Source of the DNA: Leuctra nigra
Taxonomy: Eukaryota > Arthropoda > Insecta > Plecoptera > Leuctridae
Reading direction: 5' to 3'
NCBI GenBank assembly: GCA_934045905.1
Contig: OW203762.1
Coordinates: 4,464,001-4,528,000 of the forward strand
DNA length: 64,000 nt
Numbering within the stretch: position 1 is the stretch's first letter; the number at the start of each line of letters is the position of its first letter. The position numbers and the translations under genes were made by a program. Shown here in pieces: positions 1-13,200 of the stretch. The notes beneath the pieces are model-generated. The model was not told the DNA's origin, searched no databases, and was given only the letters and a program-made list of their open reading frames with translations.

Positions 1-3000
1 TGGACCTCGTCCTGGACAGAGTGCGCGCCTCCACCACCAGCAGCGAGGGGTTCGCCTACATCGGTAACATCCTCATATCTTATAGGAGTGTTGCATGAGA
101 GAATACTATACTAGATGAAGCAGGCCGGCTCAGAGACCATGGACCTCGCCCTGGACAGAGTGCGCGCCTCCACCACCAGCAGCGAGGGGTTCGCCTACAT
201 CGGTAACATCCTCATATCTTATAGGAGTGTTGCATGAGAGAATACTATACTAGATGAAGCAGGCCGGCTCAGAGACCATGGACCTCGCCCTGGACAGAGT
301 GCGCGCCTCCACCACCAGCAGCGAGGGGTTGGCCTACATCGGTAACATCCTCATATCTTATAGGAGTGTTGCATGAGAGAATACTATACTAGATGAAGCA
401 GGCCGGCTTAGAGACCATGGACCTCGCCCTGGACAGAGTGCGCGCCTCCACCACCAGCAGCGAGGGGTTCGCCTACATCGGTAACATCCTCATATCTTAT
501 AGGAGTGTTGCATGAGAGAATACTATACTAGATGAAGCAGGCCGGCTTAGAGACCATGGACCTCGCCCTGGACAGAGTGCGCGCCTCCACCACCAGCAGC
601 GAGGGGTTCGCCTACATCGGTAACATCCTCATATCTTATAGGAGAGTTGCATGAGAGAATACTATACTAGATGAAGCAGGCCGGCTTAGAGACCATGGAC
701 CTCGCCCTGGACAGAGTGCGCGCCTCCAGCACCAGCAGCGAGGGGTTCGCCTACATCGGTAACATCCTCATATCTTATAGGAGTGTTGCATGAGAGAATA
801 CTATACTAGATGAAGCAGGCCGGCTCAGAGACCATGGACCTCGCCCTGGACAGAGTGCGCGCCTCCACCACCAGCAGCGAGGGGTTCGCCTACATCGGTA
901 ACATCCTCATATCTTATAGGAGTGTTGCATGAGAGAATACTATACTAGATGAAGCAGGCCGGCCTAGAGACCATGGACCTCGCCCTGGACAGAGTGCGCG
1001 CCTCCACCACCAGCAGCGAGGGGTTCGCCTACATCGGTAACATCCTCATATCTTATAGGAGTGTTGCATGAGAGAATACTATACTTGATGAAGCAGGCCG
1101 GCTTAGAGACCATGGACCTCGCCCTGGACAGAGTGCGCGCCTCCACCACCAGCAGCGAGGGGTTCGCCTACATCGGTAACATCCTCATATCTTATAGGAG
1201 TGTTGCATGAGAGAATACTATACTAGATGAAGCAGGCCGGCTTAGAGACCATGGACCTCGCCCTGGACAGAGTGCGCGCCTCCACCACCAGCAGCGAGGG
1301 GTTCGCCTACATCGGTAACATCCTCATATCTTATAGGAGTGTTGCATGAGAGAATACTATACTTGATGAAGCAGGCCGGCTTAGAGACCATGGACCTCGC
1401 CCTGGACAGAGTGCGCGCCTCCACCACCAGCAGCGAAGGGTTCGCCTACATCGGTAACATCCTCATATCTTATAGGAGTGTTGCATGAGAGAATACTATA
1501 CTAGATGAAGCAGGCCGGCTTAGAGACCATGGACCTCGCCCTGGACAGAGTGCGCGCCTCCACCACCAGCAGCGAGGGGTTCGCCTACATCGGTAACATC
1601 CTCATATCTTATAGGAGTGTTGCATGAGAGAATACTATACTAGATGAAGCAGGCCGGCTTAGAGACCATGGACCTCGCCCTGGACAGAGTGCGCGCCTCC
1701 ACCACCAGCAGCGAGGGGTTCGCCTACATCGGTAACATCCTCATATCTTATAGGAGTGTTGCATGAGAGAATACTATACTAGATGAAGCAGGCCGGCTTA
1801 GAGACCATAAACCTCGCCCTGGACAGAGTGCGCGCCTCCACCACCAGCAGCGAGGGGTTCGCCTACATCGGTAACATCCTCATATCTTATAGGAGAGTTG
1901 CATGAGAGAATACTATACTAGATGAAGCAGGCCGGCTTAGAGACCATGGACCTCGCCCTGGACAGAGTGCGCGCCTCCACCACCAGCAGCGAGGGGTTCG
2001 CCTACATCGGTAACATCCTCATATCTTATAGGAGTGTTGCATGAGAGAATACTATACTAGATGAAGCAGGCCGGCTTAGAGACCATGGACCTCGCTCTGG
2101 ACAGAGTGCGCGCCTCCACCACCAGCAGCGAGGGGTTCGCCTACATCGGTAACATCCTCATATCTTATAGGAGTGTTGCATGAGAGAATACTATACTAGA
2201 TGAAGCAGGCCGGCTTAGAGACCATGGACCTCGTCCTGGACAGAGTGCGCGCCTCCACCACCAGCAGCGAGGGGTTCGCCTACATCGGTAACATCCTCAT
2301 ATCTTATAGGAGTGTTGCATGAGAGAATACTATACTAGATGAAGCAGGCCGGCTCAGAGACCATGGACCTCGCCCTGGACAGAGTGCGCGCCTCCACCAC
2401 CAGCAGCGAGGGGTTCGCCTACATCGGTAACATCCTCATATCTTATAGGAGTGTTGCATGAGAGAATACTATACTAGATGAAGCAGGCCGGCTCAGAGAC
2501 CATGGACCTCGCCCTGGACAGAGTGCGCGCCTCCACCACCAGCAGCGAGGGGTTGGCCTACATCGGTAACATCCTCATATCTTATAGGAGTGTTGCATGA
2601 GAGAATACTATACTAGATGAAGCAGGCCGGCTTAGAGACCATGGACCTCGCCCTGGACAGAGTGCGCGCCTCCACCACCAGCAGCGAGGGGTTCGCCTAC
2701 ATCGGTAACATCCTCATATCTTATAGGAGTGTTGCATGAGAGAATACTATACTAGATGAAGCAGGCCGGCTTAGAGACCATGGACCTCGCCCTGGACAGA
2801 GTGCGCGCCTCCACCACCAGCAGCGAGGGGTTCGCCTACATCGGTAACATCCTCATATCTTATAGGAGAGTTGCATGAGAGAATCCTATACTAGATGAAG
2901 CAGGCCGGCTTAGAGACCATGGACCTCGCCCTGGACAGAGTGCGCGCCTCCAGCACCAGCAGCGAGGGGTTCGCCTACATCGGTAACATCCTCATATCTT

Positions 3001-3040
3001 ATAGGAGTGTTGCATGAGAGAATACTATACTAGATGAAGC
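1..3040. repeat. 16-monomer higher-order duplication at the array start
   Basis: Variants at 1-820 reappear at 2,225-3,040 with an offset of 2,224 bp (16 x 139): CTCGTCCTGG at about 6/2,230, GGTTGGCC at 327/2,551, GGAGAGTTG at 641/2,865 and CCTCCAGCACC at about 725/2,949. A second shared set (GGAGAGTTG 1,892/3,143; CTCGCTCTGG 2,091/3,342; CTCGTCCTGG 2,230/3,481) has an offset of 1,251 bp (9 x 139). The two periods overlap, as expected from repeated unequal exchange. Confidence 0.85.
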
Positions 3041-4289
3041 AGGCCGGCTTAGAGACCATGGACCTCGCCCTGGACAGAGTGCGCGCCTCCACCACCAGCA
3101 GCGAGGGGTTCGCCTACATCGGTAACATCCTCATATCTTATAGGAGAGTTGCATGAGAGAATACTATACTAGATGAAGCAGGCCGGCTTAGAGACCATGG
3201 ACCTCGCCCTGGACAGAGTGCGCGCCTCCACCACCAGCAGCGAGGGGTTCGCCTACATCGGTAACATCCTCATATCTTATAGGAGTGTTGCATGAGAGAA
3301 TACTATACTAGATGAAGCAGGCCGGCTTAGAGACCATGGACCTCGCTCTGGACAGAGTGCGCGCCTCCACCACCAGCAGCGAGGGGTTCGCCTACATCGG
3401 TAACATCCTCATATCTTATAGGAGTGTTGCATGAGAGAATACTATACTAGATGAAGCAGGCCGGCTTAGAGACCATGGACCTCGTCCTGGACAGAGTGCG
3501 CGCCTCCACCACCAGCAGCGAGGGGTTCGCCTACATCGGTAACATCCTCATATCTTATAGGAGTGTTGCATGAGAGAATACTATACTAGATGAAGCAGGC
3601 CGGCTTAGAGACCATGGACCTCGCCTGGACAGAGTGCGCGCCTCCACCACCAGCAGCGAGGGGTTCGCCTACATCGGTAACATCCTCATATCTTATAGGA
3701 GTGTTGCATGAGAGAATACTATACTAGATGAAGCAGGCCGGCTTAGAGACCATGGACCTCGCCCTGGACAGAGTGCGCGCCTCCACCACCAGCAGCGGGG
3801 GGTTCGCCTACATCGGTAACATCCTCATATCTTATAGGAGTGTTGCATGAGAGAATACTATACTAGATGAAGCAGGCCGGCTTAGAGACCATGGACCTCG
3901 CCCTGGACAGAGTGCGCGCCTCCACCACCAGCAGCGAGGGGTTCGCCTACATCGGTAACATCCTCATATCTTATAGGAGTGTTGCATGAGAGAATACTAT
4001 ACTAGATGAAGCAGGCCGGCTCAGAGACCATGGACCTCGCCCTGGACAGAGTGCGCGCCTCCACCACCAGCAGCGAGGGGTTCGCCTACATCGGTAACAT
4101 CCTCATATCTTATAGGAGTGTTGCATGAGAGAATACTATACTAGATGAAGAAGGCCGGCTTAGAGACCATGGACCTCGCCCTGGACAGAGTGCGCGCCTC
4201 CACCACCAGCAGCGAGGGGTTCGCCTACATCGGTAACATCCTCATATCTTATAGGAGTGTTGCATGAGAGAATACTATACTAGATGAAG

Positions 4290-7200
4290 CAGGCCGGCTT
4301 AGAGACCATGTACCTCGCCCTGGACAGAGTGCGCGCCTCCACCACCAGCAGCGAGGGGTTCGCCTACATCGGTAACATCCTCATATCTTATAGGAGTGTT
4401 GCATGAGAGAATACTATACTAGATGAAGCAGGCCGGCTTAGAGACCATGGACCTCGCCCTGGACAGAGTGCGCGCCTCCACCACCAGCAGCGAGGGGTTC
4501 GCCTACATCGGTAACATCCTCATATCTTATAGGAGTGTTGCATGAGAGAATACTATACTAGATGAAGCAGGCCGGCTTAGAGACCATGGACCTCGCCCTG
4601 GACAGAGTGCGCGCCTCCACCACCAGCAGCGAGGGGTTCGCCTACATCGGTAACATCCTCATATCTTATAGGAGTGTTGCATGAGAGAATACTATACTAG
4701 ATGAAGCAGGCCGGCTTAGAGACCATGGACCTCGCCCTGGACAGAGTGCGCGCCTCCTCCACCAGCACAAGAGGGTCGCCTACATCGGTAACATCCTCAT
4801 ATCTTATAGGAGTGTTGCATGAGAGAATACTATACTAGATGAAGCAGGCCGGCTTAGAGACCATGGACCTCGCCCTGGACAGAGTGCGCGCCTCCACCAC
4901 CAGCAGCGAGGGGTTCGCCTACATCGGTAACATCCTCATATCTTATAGGAGTGTTGCATGAGAGAATACTATACTAGATGAAGCAGGCCGGCTTAGAGAC
5001 CATGGACCTCGCCCTGGACAGAGTGCGCGCCTCCACCACCAGCAGCGGGGGGTTCGCCTACATCGGTAACATCCTCATATCTTATAGGAGTGTTGCATGA
5101 GAGAATACTATACTAGATGGAGCAGGCCGGCTTAGAGACCATGGACCTCGCCCTGGACAGAGTGCGCGCCTCCACCACCAGCAGCGAGGGGTTCGCCTAC
5201 ATCGGTAACATCCTCATATCTTATAGGAGTGTTGCATGAGAGAATACTATACTAGATGAAGCAGGCCGGCTCTGAGACCATGGACCTCGCCCTGGACAGA
5301 GTGCGCGCCTCCACCACCAGCAGCGAGGGGTTCGCCTACATCGGTAACATCCTCATATCTTATAGGAGTGTTGCATGAGAGAATACTATACTAGATGAAG
5401 CAGGCCGGCTTAGAGACCATGGACCTCGCCCTGGACAGAGTGCGCGCCTCCACCACCAGCAGCGAGGGGTTCGCCTACATCGGTAACATCCTCATATCTT
5501 ATAGGAGTGTTGCATGAGAGAATACTATACTAGATGAAGCAGGCCGGCTTAGAGACCATGGACCTCGCCCTGGACAGAGTGCGCGCCTCCACCACCAGCA
5601 GCGAGGGGTTCGCCTACATCGGTAACATCCTCATATCTTATAGGAGTGTTGCATGAGAGAATACTATACTAGATGAAGCAGGCCGGCTTAGAGACCATGG
5701 ACCTCGCCCTGGACAGAGTGCGCGCCTCCAACACCAGCAGCGAGGGGTTCGCCTACATCGGTAACATCCTCATATCTTATAGGAGTGTTGCATGAGAGAA
5801 TACTATACTAGATGAAGCAGGCCGGCTTAGAGACCATGGACCTTGCCCTGGACAGAGTGCGCGCCTCCACCACCAGCAGCGAGGGGTTCGCCTACATCGG
5901 TAACATCCTCATATCTTATAGGAGTGTTGCATGAGAGAATACTATACTAGATGAAGCAGGCCGGCTTAGAGACCATGGACCTCGCCCTGGACAGAGTGCG
6001 CGCCTCCACCACTAGCAGCGAGGGGTTCGCCTACATCGGTAACATCCTCATATCTTATAGGAGTGTTGCATGAGAGAATACTATACTAGATGAAGCAGGC
6101 CGGCTTAGAGACCATGGACCTCGCCCTGGACAGAGTGCGCGCCTCCACCACCAGCAGCGAGGGGTTCGCCTACATCGGTAACATCCTCATATCTTATAGG
6201 AGTGTTGCATGAGAGAATACTATACTAGATGAAGCAGGCCGGCTCAGAGACCATGGACCTTGCCCTGGACAGAGTGCGCGCCTCCACCACCAGCAGCGAG
6301 GGGTTCGCCTACATCGGTAACATCCTCATATCTTATAGGAATGTTGCACGAGAGAATACTATACTAGATGAAGCAGGCCGGCTTAGAGACCATGGACCTC
6401 GCCCTGGACAGAGTGCGCGCCTCCACCACCAGCAGCGAGGGGTTCGCCTACATCGGTAACATCCTCATATCTTATAGGAGTGTTGCATGAGAGAATACTA
6501 TACTAGATGAAGCAGGCCGGCTTAGAGACCATGGACCTCGCCCTGGACAGAGTGCGCGCCTCCACCACCAGCAGCGAGGGGTTCGCCTACATCGGTAACA
6601 TCCTCATATCTTATAGGAGTGTTGCATGAGAGAATACTATACTAGATGTAGCAGGCCGGCTTAGAGACCATGGACCTCGCCCTGGACAGAGTGCGCGCCT
6701 CCACCACCAGCAGCGAGGGGTTCGCCTACATCGGTAACATCCTCATATCTTATAGGAGTGTTGCATGAGAGAATACTATACTAGATGAAGCAGGCCGGCT
6801 TAGAGACCATGGACCTCGCCCTGGACAGAGTGCGCGCCTCCACCACCAGCAGCGAGGGGTTCGCCTACATCGGTAACATCCTCATATCTTATAGGAGTGT
6901 TGCATGAGAGAATACTATACTAGATGAAGCAGGCCGGCTTAGAGACCATGGACCTCGCCCTGGACAGAGTGCGCGCCTCCACCACCAGCAGCGAGGGGTT
7001 CGCCTACATCGGTAACATCCTCATATCTTATAGGAGTGTTGCATGAGAGAATACTATACTAGATGAAGCAGGCCGGCTCAGAGACCATGGACCTCGCCCT
7101 GGACAGAGTGCGCGCCTCCACCACCAGCAGCGAGGGGTTCGCCTACATCGGTAACATCCTCATATCTTATAGGAGTGTTGCATGAGAGAATACTATACTA

Positions 7201-10200
7201 GATGAAGCAGGCCGGCTCAGAGACCATGGACCTCGCCCTGGACAGAGTGCGCGCCTCCACCACCAGCAGCGAGGGGTTCGCCTACATCGGTAACATCCTC
7301 ATATCTTATAGGAGTGTTGCATGAGAGAATACTATACTAGATGAAGCAGGCCGGCTTAGAGACCATGGACCTCGCCCTGGACAGAGTGCGCGCCTCCACC
7401 ACCAGCAGCGAGGGGTTCGCCTACATCGGTAACATCCTCATATCTTATAGGAGTGTTGCATGAGAGAATACTATACTAGATGAAGCAGGCCGGCTTAGAG
7501 ACCATGGACCTCGCCCTGGACAGAGTGCGCGCCTCCACCACCAGCAGCGAGATGTTCGCCTACATCGGTAACATCCTCATATCTTATAGGAGTGTTGCAT
7601 GAGAGAATACTATACTAGATGAAGCAGGCCGGCTTAGAGACCATGGACCTCGCCCTGGACAGAGTGCGCGCCTCCACCACCAGCAGCGAGGGGTTCGCCT
7701 ACATCGGTAACATCCTCATATCTTATAGGAGTGTTGCATGAGAGAATACTATACTAGATGAAGCAGGCCGGCTTAGAGACCATGGACCTCGCCCTGGACA
7801 GAGTGCGCGCCTCCACCACCAGCAGCGAGGGGTTCGCCTACATCGGTAACATCCTCATATCTTATAGGAGTGTTGCATGAGAGAATACTATACTAGGTGA
7901 AGCAGGCCGGCTTAGAGACCATGGACCTCGCCCTGGACCGAGTGCGCGCCTCCACCACCAGCAGCGAGGGGTTCGCCTACATCGGTAACATCCTCATATC
8001 TTATAGGAGTGTTGCATGAGAGAATACTATACTAGATGAAGCAGGCCGGCTTAGAGACCATGGACCTCGCCCTGGACAGAGTGCGCGCCTCCACCACCAG
8101 CAGCGAGGGGTTCGCCTACATCGGTAACATCCTCATATCTTATAGGAGTGTTGCATGAGAGAATACTATACTAGATGAAGCAGGCCGGCTTAGAGACCAT
8201 GGACCTCGCCCTGGACAGAGTGCGCGCCTCCACCACCAGCAGCGAGGGGTTCGCCTACATCGGTAACATCCTCATATCTTATAGGAGTGTTGCATGAGAG
8301 AATACTATACTAGATGAAGCAGGCCGGCTTAGAGACCATGGACCTCGCCCTGGACAGAGTGCGCGCCTCCACCACCAGCAGCGAGGGGTTCGCCTACATC
8401 GGTAACATCCTCATATCTTATAGGAGTGTTGCATGAGAGAATACTATACTAGATGAAGCAGGCCGGCTCAGAGACCATGGACCTCGCCCTGGACAGAGTG
8501 CGCGCCTCCACCACCAGCAGCGAGGGGTTCGCCTACATCGGTAACATCCTCATATCTTATAGGAGTGTTGCATGAGAGAATAATATACTAGATGAAGCAG
8601 GCCGGCTTAGAGACCATGGACCTCGCCCTGGACAGAGTGCGCGCCTCCACCACCAGCAGCGAGGGGTTCGCCTACATCGGTAACATCCTCATATCTTATA
8701 GGAGTGTTGCATGAGAGAATACTATACTAGATGAAGCAGGCCGGCTTAGAGACCATGGACCTCGCCCTGGACAGAGTGCGCGCCTCCACCACCAGCAGCG
8801 AGGGGTTCGCCTACATCGGTAACATCCTCATATCTTATAGGAGTGTTGCATGAGAGAATACTATACTAGATGAAGCAGGCCGGCTTAGAGACCATGGACC
8901 TCGCCCTGGACAGAGTGCGCGCCTCCACCACCAGCAGCGAGGGGTTCGCCTACATCGGTAACATCCTCATATCTTATAGGAGTGTTGCATGAGAGAATAC
9001 TATACTAGATGAAGCAGGCCGGCTTAGAGACCATGGACCTCGCCCTGGACAGAGTGCGCGCCTCCACCACCAGCAGCGAGGGGTTCGCCTACATCGGTAA
9101 CATCCTCATATCTTATAGGAGTGTTGCATGAGAGAATACTATACTAGATGAAGCAGGCCGGCTTAGAGACCATGGACCTCGCCCTGGACAGAGTGCGCGC
9201 CTCCACCACCAGCAGCTAGGGGTTTGCCTTCATCGGTAACATCCTCATATCTTATAGGAGTGTTGCATGAGAGAATACTATACTAGATGAAGCAGGCCGG
9301 CTTAGAGACCATGGACCTCGCCCTGGACAGAGTGCGCGCCTCCACCACCAGCAGCGAGGGGTTCGCCTACATCGGTAACATCCTCATATCTTATAGGAGT
9401 GTTGCATGAGAGAATACTATACTAGATGAAGCAGGCCGGCTTAGAGACCATGGACCTCGCCCTGGACAGAGTGCGCGCCTCCACCACCAGCAGCGAGGGG
9501 TTCGCCTACATCGGTAACATCCTCATATCTTATAGGAGTGTTGCATGAGAGAATACTATACTAGATGAAGCAGGCCGGCTTAGAGACCATGGACCTCGCC
9601 CTGGACAGAGTGCGCGCCTCCACCACCAGCAGCGAGGGGTTCGCCTACATCGGTAACATCCTCATATCTTATAGGAGTGTTGCATGAGAGAATACTATAC
9701 TAGATGAAGAAGGCCGGCTTAGAGACCATGGACCTCGCCCTGTACAGAGTGCGCGCCTCCACCACCAGCAGCGAGGGGTTCGCCTACATCGGTAACATCC
9801 TCATATCTTATAGGAGTGTTGCATGAGAGAATACTATACTAGATGAAGCAGGCCGGCTAAGAGACCATGGACCTCGCCCTGGACAGAGTGCGCGCCTCCA
9901 CCACCATCAGCGAGGGGTTCGCCTACATCGGTAACATCCTCATATCTTATAGGAGTGTTGCATGAGAGAATACTATACTAGATGAAGCAGGCCGGCTTAG
10001 AGACCATGGACCTCGCCCTGGACAGAGTGTGCGCCTCCACCACCAGCAGCGAGGGGTTCGCCTACATCGGTAACATCCTCATATCTTATAGGAGTGTTGC
10101 ATGAGAGAATACTATACTAGATGAAGCAGGCCGGCTAAGAGACCATGGACCTCGCCCTGGACAGAGTGCGCGCCTCCACCACCAGCAGCGAGGGGTTCGC

Positions 10201-13200
10201 CTACATCGGTAACATCCTCATATCTTATAGGAGTGTTGCATGAGAGAATACTATACTAGATGAAGCAGGCCGGCTTAGAGACCATGGACCTCGCCCTGGA
10301 CAGAGTGCGCGCCTCCACCACCAGCAGCGAGGGGTTCGCCTATATCGGTAACATCCTCATATCTTATAGGAGTGTTGCATGAGAGAATACTATACTAGAT
10401 GAAGCAGGCCGGCTTAGAGACCATGGACCTCGCCCTGGACAGAGTGCGCGCCTCCTCCACCAGCAGCGAGGGGTTCGCCTACATCGGTAACATCCTCATA
10501 TCTTATAGGAGTGTTGCATGAGAGAATACTATACTAGATGAAGCAGGCCGGCTCTGAGACCATGGACCTCGCCCTGGACAGAGTGCGCGCCTTTACCACC
10601 AGCAGCGAGGGGTTCGCCTACATCGGTAACATCCTCATATCTTATAGGAGTGTTGCATGAGAGAATACTATACTAGATGAAGCAGGCCGGCTTAGAGACC
10701 ATGGACCTCGCCCTGGACAGAGTGCGCGCCTCCACCACCAGCAGCGAGGGGTTCGCCTACATCGGTAACATCCTCATATCTTATAGGAGTGTTGCATGAG
10801 AGAATACTATACTAGATGAAGCAGGCCGGCTTAGAGACCATGGACCTCGCCCTGGACAGAGTGCGCGCCTCCACCACCAGCAGCGAGGGGTTCGCCTATA
10901 TCGGTAACATCCTCATATCTTATAGGAGTGTTGCTTGAGAGAATACTATACTAGATGAAGCAGGCCGGCTTAGAGACCATGTACCTCGCCCTGGACAGAG
11001 TGCGCGCCTCCACCACCAGCAGCGAGGGGTTCGCCTACATCGGTAACATCCTCATATCTTATAGGAGTGTTGCATGAGAGAATACTATACTAGATGAAGC
11101 AGGCCGGCTTAGAGACCATGGACCTCGCCCTGGACAGAGTGCGCGCCTCCACCACCAGCAGCGAGGGGTTCGCCTACATCGGTAACATCCTCATATCTTA
11201 TAGGAGTTTTGCATGAGAGAATACTATACTAGATGAAGCAGGCCGGCTTAGAGACCATGGACCTCGCCCTGGACAGAGTGCGCGCCTCCACCACCAGCAG
11301 CGAGGGGTTCGCCTACATCGGTAACATCCTCATATCTTATAGGAGTGTTGCATGAGAGAATACTATACTAGATGAAGCAGGCCGGCTTAGAGACCATGGA
11401 CCTCGCCCTGGACAGAGTGCGCGCCTCCTCCACCAGCACAAGAGGGTCGCCTACATCGGTAACATCCTCATATCTTATAGGAGTGTTGCATGAGAGAATA
11501 CTATACTAGATGAAGCAGGCCGGCTTAGAGACCATGGACCTCGCCCTGGACAGAGTGCGCGCCTCCACCACCAGCAGCGAGGGGTTCGCCTACATCGGTA
11601 ACATCCTCATATCTTATAGGAGTGTTGCATGAGAGAATACTATACTAGATGAAGCAGGCCGGCTTAGAGACCATGGACCTCGCCCTGGACAGAGTGCGCG
11701 CCTCCACCACCAGCAGCGGGGGGTTCGCCTACATCGGTAACATCCTCATATCTTATAGGAGTGTTGCATGAGAGAATACTATACTAGATGGAGCAGGCCG
11801 GCTTAGAGACCATGGACCTCGCCCTGGACAGAGTGCGCGCCTCCACCACCAGCAGCGAGGGGTTCGCCTACATCGGTAACATCCTCATATCTTATAGGAG
11901 TGTTGCATGAGAGAATACTATACTAGATGAAGCAGGCCGGCTCTGAGACCATGGACCTCGCCCTGGACAGAGTGCGCGCCTCCACCACCAGCAGCGAGGG
12001 GTTCGCCTACATTCGTAACATCCTCATATCTTATAGGAGTGTTGCATGAGAGAATACTATACTAGATGAAGCAGGCCGGCTTAGAGACCATGGACCTCGC
12101 CCTGGACAGAGTGCGCGCCTCCACCACCAGCAGCGAGGGGTTCGCCTACATCGGTAACATCCTCATATCTTATAGGAGTGTTGCATGAGAGAATACTATA
12201 CTAGATGAAGCAGGCCGGCTTAGAGACCATGGACCTCGCCCTGGACAGAGTGCGCGCCTCCACCACCAGCAGCGAGGGGTTCGCCTACATCGGTAACATC
12301 CTCATATCTTATAGGAGTGTTGCATGAGAGAATACTATACTAGATGAAGCAGGCCGGCTTAGAGACCATGGACCTCGCCCTGGACAGAGTGCGCGCCTCC
12401 AACACCAGCAGCGAGGGGTTCGCCTACATCGGTAACATCCTCATATCTTATAGGAGTGTTGCATGAGAGAATACTATACTAGATGAAGCAGGCCGGCTTA
12501 GAGACCATGGACCTTGCCCTGGACAGAGTGCGCGCCTCCACCACCAGCAGCGAGGGGTTCGCCTACATCGGTAACATCCTCATATCTTATAGGAGTGTTG
12601 CATGAGAGAATACTATACTAGATGAAGCAGGCCGGCTTAGAGACCATGGACCTCGCCCTGGACAGAGTGCGCGCCTCCACCACTAGCAGCGAGGGGTTCG
12701 CCTACATCGGTAACATCCTCATATCTTATAGGAGTGTTGCATGAGAGAATACTATACTAGATGAAGCAGGCCGGCTTAGAGACCATGGACCTCGCCCTGG
12801 ACAGAGTGCGCGCCTCCACCACCAGCAGCGAGGGGTTCGCCTACATCGGTAACATCCTCATATCTTATAGGAGTGTTGCATGAGAGAATACTATACTAGA
12901 TGAAGCAGGCCGGCTCAGAGACCATGGACCTTGCCCTGGACAGAGTGCGCGCCTCCACCACCAGCAGCGAGGGGTTCGCCTACATCGGTAACATCCTCAT
13001 ATCTTATAGGAATGTTGCACGAGAGAATACTATACTAGATGAAGCAGGCCGGCTTAGAGACCATGGACCTCGCCCTGGACAGAGTGCGCGCCTCCACCAC
13101 CAGCAGCGAGGGGTTCGCCTACATCGGTAACATCCTCATATCTTATAGGAGTGTTGCATGAGAGAATACTATACTAGATGAAGCAGGCCGGCTTAGAGAC

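Noticed and set aside
50..66. CENP-B-box-like string GTTCGCCTACATCGGTA in the 139-bp monomer
   Set aside because: It misses two of the nine constrained positions of the box. With both strands of a 139-bp unit to search, a match this good is expected by chance in a substantial fraction of random monomers.
6229..13130. Two identical 76-codon frames in the 139-bp array, and two 61-codon minus-strand frames near 964-1427
   Set aside because: Each spans more than one satellite monomer only because a base change removed a stop; no protein-family resemblance.
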